NCBI GenBank assembly: GCA_002440265.1
Contig: DJSG01000013.1
Coordinates: 26,148-39,941 of the forward strand
DNA: 13,794 bases
Source of the DNA: Bacteroidales bacterium UBA6340
GTDB lineage: Bacteria > Bacteroidota > Bacteroidia > Bacteroidales > Paludibacteraceae
Reading direction: 5' to 3'
The translations under genes were made by a program, and so were the position numbers. Below, one piece after another: positions 6,581 through 13,794 of this stretch. The notes beneath the pieces were generated by a model. That model ran no database searches, was not told where the DNA came from, and saw only the letters and a list, made by a program, of their open reading frames with translations. Numbering within the stretch: the stretch's first letter is position 1; every line of letters starts with the position of its first letter.

Positions 6581-8440
6581 ATGAAAAAAACAATATATAC
6601 CGTTCTTACTGCTCTCCTGCTGCTTCCCGTGGCATCGTGCAGTTTCTTGGACAAAGAGCCGGACACCGAACTCACCCTTGAGATGGTCTTCAACGACAAG
6701 ACCCGCACCATGGGCTGGCTTGCCGGCGTCTATTCCGACATTCCTGACCCCTACATGGGCTACGGACGCTTCCTCGGTTGGGACATTCTCGGCGACGAGA
6801 TGTCTCCCTCTGAGCGTTGGCGGCAATGGAACTGGAAAGTCATTCCTTTTATCCTCGGCGAGTGGACGCCTACCAGTGACTGGGACGGCAACTACTGGGC
6901 GTCGCTCCCGCAGCGTATCCGCGAGGCACAAATCTTTATCGACAACGTACACACGCTGCCCGACCAGGGCATCGGTGCGCAGGAGGTCGAGTACATGAAG
7001 GCGGAGTGTGAGTTCCTCACCGCCTACTACTATTGGCTCCTTGTCAATACCTATGGTGCTATTCCCTTCACCCCGGGCGTGCTCTACAGCACCGATGCCA
7101 CGGCGGAAGAGTTGCAGATAGGGCAGTCCCCCTACTACACCGTCATTGACTGGTGCGACTCGGTCCTTCTTGATGTCGCAGACCGCCTGCCCGCCAAGTA
7201 CAACAGTGCGCAGAAGTACGGACGGGCTACCTCTGTCATGGCACTGGCGGTACGCGCCCGTATGCTCCTCTATGCCGCATCGCCACTCGTCAATGGCAAC
7301 ACCGACTACGCAGGCTACACCAACGACCGCGGACAGGAAATCTTCTCTCAGACCTATGACCCCGAGCGGTGGCGCAAGGCAGCCGATGCTTGTCTCCTGC
7401 TCATCGAGACAGCCGAAGCCGCAGGACATACACTCTATGTCGAGACCAACGAGAACGGTGACATCGACCCCTTCATGTCCGTGCAGAACGTACTGCTCAA
7501 GCGATACAACGAGGGCAACACCGAGATACTCTTTGCCCGTGCAGGTGGCTGCGACTATACCGAATACGAGAAGCACTGTACCCCGCTCGCTTCGGGAGGG
7601 TCCGGCGGATGGGGCGTTACCCAGTCCCTTGTGGATGCGTTCTTCATGGAGAACGGACTGCCTATCACCGACCCCGACTCGCACTACGAGTCCACGGGCT
7701 TTGAGGAAGCGTCTGTCTCCTCCGATGCCACTTCGTGGGACGAGGAAGTCAATGGCGGAGCCATCACCCACCCGCACACCTATAAGATGTACTGCCACCG
7801 TGAGCCCCGTTTCTATGTGGCTGTGTCCTTCCACAATGCATACTTCCCGCAGGAAGACCGCACCTTCAACTTCTTCAATGGCGGCACCGACAACGGGCAT
7901 ACCCACGACGCACCGCAGAATGGGTACCTTGTACGCAAGAAGATTCACCCCAAGACCAATGTCAAAGAGGGCAACTTCCAATACCGTCCGGGAGTCCTCT
8001 ACCGCCTTGCGGAAGCCTATCTCAACTACGCCGAGGCACTCAACGAATGTGACCCGGGAAACACCGAGATACTCACCTACCTCAACAAGGTACGTACCCG
8101 CGCGGGAGTACGACCCTACACCGCAGGTGCCACCTCCACTACCGCTATCCATGTCGATATGACCCAAGACGCACTGCGCGAGGTCATACACCGTGAACGC
8201 AGGGTCGAACTGTGCTGTGAGGGACTTCGCTACGATGATCTTCGTCGCTGGCGGGAAGCCGAAACCACCCTCAACGGACCCCAATACGGTATGAACTTCA
8301 GCGGTAAGGACGAGGCTTCCTTCTTCCAACTCACTGCTTATCAGACCCGTGTCTATCGCAAGCAGTACTATTGGTTCCCCATTCACCAGGGACAGATAGA
8401 GCGCAACCCCAAGTTGCAACAACTGCCATACTGGAAATAA
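6581..8440 (+). CDS. susD: SusD/RagB-family surface glycan-binding lipoprotein
   Basis: Outer-membrane surface lipoprotein that binds the glycan and caps the SusC transporter. The signal peptide ends in a lipobox VASC with the lipidated Cys at residue 20, followed by SFLDKEP, typical of SusD proteins. Family motifs are LYRLAEAYLNYAEALNE at 473-489, NKVRTRAGVRPY shortly after, HRERRVELCCEG at 537-548 with LRYDDLRRW at 549-557, and a C-terminus YWFPIHQGQIERNP of the usual SusD form. At 619 residues it is longer than most SusD proteins (about 530-570), with extra sequence in the central part around 360-450. It follows susC, but after a gap of 242 nt rich in repeats rather than the usual few bases. 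No Shine-Dalgarno is visible; an A-rich stretch precedes the ATG. The gene symbol is used at family level. Confidence 0.94.
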   Translation: MKKTIYTVLTALLLLPVASCSFLDKEPDTELTLEMVFNDKTRTMGWLAGVYSDIPDPYMGYGRFLGWDILGDEMSPSERWRQWNWKVIPFILGEWTPTSDWDGNYWASLPQRIREAQIFIDNVHTLPDQGIGAQEVEYMKAECEFLTAYYYWLLVNTYGAIPFTPGVLYSTDATAEELQIGQSPYYTVIDWCDSVLLDVADRLPAKYNSAQKYGRATSVMALAVRARMLLYAASPLVNGNTDYAGYTNDRGQEIFSQTYDPERWRKAADACLLLIETAEAAGHTLYVETNENGDIDPFMSVQNVLLKRYNEGNTEILFARAGGCDYTEYEKHCTPLASGGSGGWGVTQSLVDAFFMENGLPITDPDSHYESTGFEEASVSSDATSWDEEVNGGAITHPHTYKMYCHREPRFYVAVSFHNAYFPQEDRTFNFFNGGTDNGHTHDAPQNGYLVRKKIHPKTNVKEGNFQYRPGVLYRLAEAYLNYAEALNECDPGNTEILTYLNKVRTRAGVRPYTAGATSTTAIHVDMTQDALREVIHRERRVELCCEGLRYDDLRRWREAETTLNGPQYGMNFSGKDEASFFQLTAYQTRVYRKQYYWFPIHQGQIERNPKLQQLPYWK

Positions 8441-8474
8441 CCTTTCTACACCACATTGATGCAAATATAGCAAT

Positions 8475-9908
8475 ATGAAGCAACGTATATTTTTCCTTCT
8501 CCTTGTAGCGGGCGCACTGCTCGGTTGCAAACCCGAGAGCGAACACTACACCATTCCTCGTCTCGACGATGAACTGCACATTCGTGCCTCTGTCTCTTCA
8601 CTGCGGCTGCTGCAATCGCAGAGCAAGGACACCGCTATCACTTTCTCGTGGGATATTCCCGAACTCAAAGACGGCATCACAGGCTTTGAATACTACTTCA
8701 AAATGGACATTGCCGACAACAGTTTCGCCACCTCTATCACACCCATGCTCATGGACGGAGGCAACACCGTCAGTTTCACGCACGGGACTATCAACGACCT
8801 TCTCGAAGGCTGGGGCATAGCGGCAGGCTCGTGGACGGCACTCGAAGCGGAGATTATCGCGCACCCCAAGGGACTCGATACCTATGTCAAACCCATGCTC
8901 AGCACGGTTACGTTTGATGTCATGGGCTACGCCTCCGTACTCTACATGGTGGGTAGTGCCACCTCTGTCGGAGACGACTACACCGTTGCCATTGAGATGA
9001 GCAAGGTGCCGGCACGCAATGCCTATACGTGGACGGGCGCACTCACCGAAGGTGAACTGCTCTTCCTCACCTCCCGTTCCGACTCTACCGGAGCCTATGG
9101 ACAGGGCTCTACCGTACAAACGCTACTCTACTCGGACACCAAAGAAGCCCGACCGCTCACCATCCACCATGCCGGATACTATGTTATCGAAGCCGACCTC
9201 GAAGGACTCACTGTCACGGAGACGGAACCGCTCTTCCTCTTGGGTGAGGCTGCCAATGGTTGGGTACTCGGTGATGCCATCGCTATGACCAACATCACCG
9301 AACATACACTCACATGGAGCGGACTCCTCAGCACAGGAGAACTCAAGTTCCTCTGTGAGCCGGACCCTGACCGCCGTAGTTATGAAGGTGCCTTCTGGAT
9401 GGCACCGGCGGAAAGCACACCCGCGGAAGGCATCACTTCCATGACCTTTGCCAAGAACGGAAAACCCGACACCAAATGGGTTGTGCCTGCTGTCGGACTG
9501 TACACCGTCAACGTTGACCTGTCTGTGCCGCAGGTGTCCTTCACCCGTGACGAAGAGTTCGACAAACTGCCGTACAAGCAGATATGGCTCTGTGGCGATG
9601 CCACGCCCAATGGTTGGAATACGCCTTTCTCGGAACAAATGACCTATGATGTCACCGCAAGCGATGGCTCGTTCACATGGACGGGCAACTTGGCGGCAGG
9701 AGAAATCAAGTTCCCGCTCAACCCTGATAGTTATGAGGGAGCCTTCTTCATAGCACCGGATGTGGATACGCCCGTCTCCGACCGGCCTACGCCCATACTC
9801 TACACGCCCAACGACCAACCCGACCAGAAGTGGAGAGTATCGACTGCGGGCAAATACAAAATCACCATCAATGTCTTGGACATGACCGTTAAATTTGAGC
9901 AACAATGA
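8475..9908 (+). CDS. SusE/SusF-like surface lipoprotein with three binding repeats
   Basis: Probable surface glycan-binding lipoprotein assisting SusCD. The signal peptide ends in the lipobox LLGC (Cys18). Residues about 28-133 match the SusE N-terminal Ig-like domain (ITFSWDIP, then a folded Trp-rich segment). Three repeats follow at about 156-249, 253-357 and 369-475, opening LYMVGSAT, LFLLGEAA and IWLCGDAT. Each contains the core W-T/S-G-x-L-x-x-G-E-L/I-x-F (YTWTGALTEGELLF, LTWSGLLSTGELKF, FTWTGNLAAGEIKF). Repeats 2 and 3 share a SYEGAF-W/F-x-AP segment. Three repeats and 477 residues make it closer in size to SusF than to SusE. It begins 34 nt after susD, and its stop overlaps the next start by ATGA, so all three are probably one transcript. 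Confidence 0.86.
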   Translation: MKQRIFFLLLVAGALLGCKPESEHYTIPRLDDELHIRASVSSLRLLQSQSKDTAITFSWDIPELKDGITGFEYYFKMDIADNSFATSITPMLMDGGNTVSFTHGTINDLLEGWGIAAGSWTALEAEIIAHPKGLDTYVKPMLSTVTFDVMGYASVLYMVGSATSVGDDYTVAIEMSKVPARNAYTWTGALTEGELLFLTSRSDSTGAYGQGSTVQTLLYSDTKEARPLTIHHAGYYVIEADLEGLTVTETEPLFLLGEAANGWVLGDAIAMTNITEHTLTWSGLLSTGELKFLCEPDPDRRSYEGAFWMAPAESTPAEGITSMTFAKNGKPDTKWVVPAVGLYTVNVDLSVPQVSFTRDEEFDKLPYKQIWLCGDATPNGWNTPFSEQMTYDVTASDGSFTWTGNLAAGEIKFPLNPDSYEGAFFIAPDVDTPVSDRPTPILYTPNDQPDQKWRVSTAGKYKITINVLDMTVKFEQQ

Positions 9909-11398
9909 TACGACCGATGAATATATGTTTGGCAGCACTCGCTGCACTCACCCTTACCGCCTGTGACGAGAAGATTGATACAGGCTGGAGCATTGACCAA
10001 GTTCAGGACGACCCTGTCGTAGAACCCGTTAAAACCAACGCCAAGGCACCGCTCTATTGGACGGTCTATGAGTTCTGCTTTGAGGCGGAACATGCAGGCA
10101 CCAACACCAATATGCCCAAAGACACATGGGAGTCCAACATCAAATGGGTGTCGGAGAACCTTCTCCCTTACGGCTACGACATGATTGTAACGGACGGCTT
10201 TCAGACTATGCGCAATGTGCAGTCGGACAATAGTCAGGGCTACATGACCCACTACGGGGAATACTCACTCAAAGAGTTGGTGACTCTGTGCAAAAGCCAT
10301 GGGCTCAAACTCGGTGTGTACGACAATCCGCTATGGAAGCATGGGGACGACAACATCATTATCGACGGCACTAATATCCGTCTGGGCAGCCTGTTATATG
10401 ACCCCGCCAAGGACAAGGTGGCGCACCCCGATGCCGCACGCGAGAGAGACATATTCTATTGGATTGTTCCTTCTCACCCGGGTGCCAAGGAGTATATAGA
10501 CGGCTTCTTCAAATACTATAGCGAACTCGGAGTCAACTTTATCCGTATGGACTTCATGTGCCTCTTTGAGACAGGTACCGGTATGGGTGGAGACCCGGGA
10601 CGCGGATACGGACGCGAAGAGTACGAACTGGCTCTCCAATACATCAACGAATCGGCTACCAAGTACGGCGTATTCACCTCTATCGTGATGCCCAACCAGA
10701 AGAACTACGCCGAACTCGAAGCACGCTATATGAATATGATGCGTATCAATGCCGATGTCTTCTGTGGGCGTTGGAGTGCTTTCTCGGGTACTACACCCAA
10801 CGACCCCGATGAGAACTACGAGCATTATGGCGAGTCTGTCTATTACCGACGCCGCGGACAGATAGACAAAGACCGTTGGCCTACGTGCTACAATATGTTC
10901 GATGGCATGGTCTATTTCTCAGGACTGTCAGGGCGCGGCAAACTGATACTGGACGGAGACTTCACCCGTCTCAATACGCTCTCCAATGACGACGAATGTC
11001 GCTCCGTCATATCACTCCAACTGGTGGCAGGCGGACCCGTTGCCTGTGCCGACCAGTACAACGAAACCAACATCGAACATCTGGTTACTTTCTATCAGAA
11101 CGAGGAACTCCTTGCCCTCAACAAGGACGGCTTTGTCGGCAAACCGCTCTCACGCGACCTCAATAGCACCGATAGTCAGATTTGGACGGGACAAATGAGC
11201 AACGGTGATTGGATAGTGGCATTCTTCAACCGTGAGGACCTCGAACAGACACGCTCCTTAGCCATCAGTTCATTGGGAGAGGAGTCTATGTATGTGCGTG
11301 ACTTATGGGAGCATACCGACCTCGGCAAGCAACGCAACCTCAACTATACCATTCCCGCCCACGGATGCAAAGTATTCCGTCTAACCAAAGCAGAATAA
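9905..11398 (+). CDS. GH27-like (clan GH-D) glycoside hydrolase lipoprotein, candidate isomalto-dextranase type
   Basis: Predicted alpha-glycoside hydrolase anchored by a lipobox LTAC (Cys20). The (beta/alpha)8 landmarks of GH27 are in order: LLPYGYDMIVTDGFQ (86-100), HGLKLGVYD (132-140), LGVNFIRMDF (208-217) with candidate nucleophile D216, MRINAD (279-284) with candidate acid/base D284, a VAGGPV segment near 374-379, NEELLALNKDGF near 399-410, and a C-terminal beta-domain (VRDLWEHTDLG). In alpha-galactosidases the first motif carries Asp-Asp and the nucleophile motif Lys-x-Asp. Here these read Thr-Asp (96-97) and Arg-Met-Asp (214-216), so galactose contacts are changed. GH27 includes isomalto-dextranase, and the neighbouring alpha-glucosidase makes that reading attractive. 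Other GH27 activities remain possible. The start overlaps the previous stop (ATGA), suggesting translational coupling; Met5 is an alternative start. Family call about 0.8, substrate about 0.4. Confidence 0.78.
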   Translation: MIRPMNICLAALAALTLTACDEKIDTGWSIDQVQDDPVVEPVKTNAKAPLYWTVYEFCFEAEHAGTNTNMPKDTWESNIKWVSENLLPYGYDMIVTDGFQTMRNVQSDNSQGYMTHYGEYSLKELVTLCKSHGLKLGVYDNPLWKHGDDNIIIDGTNIRLGSLLYDPAKDKVAHPDAARERDIFYWIVPSHPGAKEYIDGFFKYYSELGVNFIRMDFMCLFETGTGMGGDPGRGYGREEYELALQYINESATKYGVFTSIVMPNQKNYAELEARYMNMMRINADVFCGRWSAFSGTTPNDPDENYEHYGESVYYRRRGQIDKDRWPTCYNMFDGMVYFSGLSGRGKLILDGDFTRLNTLSNDDECRSVISLQLVAGGPVACADQYNETNIEHLVTFYQNEELLALNKDGFVGKPLSRDLNSTDSQIWTGQMSNGDWIVAFFNREDLEQTRSLAISSLGEESMYVRDLWEHTDLGKQRNLNYTIPAHGCKVFRLTKAE

Positions 11399-11436
11399 GT
11401 ATATCCTACAAATCCTAGATTTACTAGTTCACCTAG

Positions 11437-13563
<2,127 letters not shown>

Positions 13564-13642
13564 CAAACGCCTTTCCCCTGAGCAATGCTTGCACGTACCC
13601 GTTAGTTAAAATAAATTGCAGCACGCAAATATGCATATATCC

Positions 13643-13675
13643 CCGAGAGAATACCGAGAGAACTCCGAGTAAACT
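13643..13675. repeat. Three 11-bp direct repeats downstream of the GH97 gene
   Basis: CCGAGAGAATA (13643-13653), CCGAGAGAACT (13654-13664) and CCGAGTAAACT (13665-13675) are contiguous 11-bp units with a constant CCGAG start. The period equals that of the array before susD, but the sequence is unrelated. The function is unknown. Confidence 0.7.
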
Positions 13676-13764
13676 GCCATAAATCAGCACTCGTTTCACA
13701 CTTTGCAATGGTATATATGTTAAATTATCATAATACCACAACTCCCGCTTTGCAGACATAAAGG

Positions 13765-13788
13765 TGTAACAATGTAACGATGTAACAG
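13765..13788. repeat. Three 8-bp direct repeats at the right edge
   Basis: TGTAACAA, TGTAACGA and TGTAACAG are contiguous 8-bp units close to the window end. Similar TGTAAC runs are, from memory, common between genes in Bacteroidales. No gene, promoter or terminator can be assigned in the surrounding bases. Confidence 0.6.
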
Positions 13789-13794
13789 CACTTT

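Noticed and set aside
6524..8530. 668-codon open frame on the minus strand opposite susD
   Set aside because: susD on the plus strand has a lipobox and full family motifs. The antisense frame has low-complexity Val/Gly/Glu-rich sequence with no recognisable domain, as expected from the codon bias of the plus-strand gene.
13564..13642. Intrinsic terminator after the GH97 gene
   Set aside because: Only short palindromes such as ATATGCATAT are present, with no GC-rich stem followed by a T-run.

Overview
The window looks like a Bacteroidota (Bacteroidales) chromosome, probably a gut or rumen lineage near Prevotella/Bacteroides. The evidence is a complete SusC/SusD-type polysaccharide utilization locus (PUL), Bacteroides-type promoter boxes (-33 TTTG, -7 TAnnTTTG), no clear Shine-Dalgarno sequences, Bacteroidota lipoprotein signals and a GC-rich repeat type common in this phylum. 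No rRNA, tRNA, CRISPR array, transposase or integrase is visible.

Layout: a SusR-like membrane-spanning regulator (minus strand, 52-1623) is divergent from six plus-strand genes: a secreted protein with three SusE/SusF-like binding repeats (1939-3168), SusC (3276-6338), SusD (6581-8440), a SusE/SusF-like lipoprotein (8475-9908), a GH27-like clan GH-D lipoprotein (9905-11398) and a SusB-type GH97 alpha-glucosidase (11458-13563). The divergent control region (1624-1938) holds a good promoter for each direction, a palindrome inside the regulator promoter, a 12-bp direct repeat upstream of the PUL promoter and a roughly 100-nt leader with tiny ORFs.

Model (inference): surface lipoproteins (SusD, SusE/F-like) bind an alpha-glucan. 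The GH27-like lipoprotein cuts it to small oligosaccharides, SusC imports them, and periplasmic GH97 releases glucose. The GH97 has the glutamate set of the inverting alpha-glucosidase branch. The GH27-like enzyme lacks two residues used by alpha-galactosidases to hold galactose. With no GH13 in view, the best guess is an alpha-1,6-glucan (dextran or isomalto-oligosaccharide) locus that uses an isomalto-dextranase-like GH27 where better-known dextran PULs carry GH66 and GH31.

The non-coding parts are unusually structured. The susC-susD gap is 242 nt, where such pairs are usually nearly adjacent. It carries a GC hairpin resembling one downstream of the first gene, a Bacteroidota-type palindromic repeat and four perfect 11-bp tandem repeats. 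The same 11-mer starts at base 1 of the window. The 231 nt after the GH97 gene (13564-13794) contain no gene and no convincing terminator, only three 11-bp and three 8-bp direct repeats.
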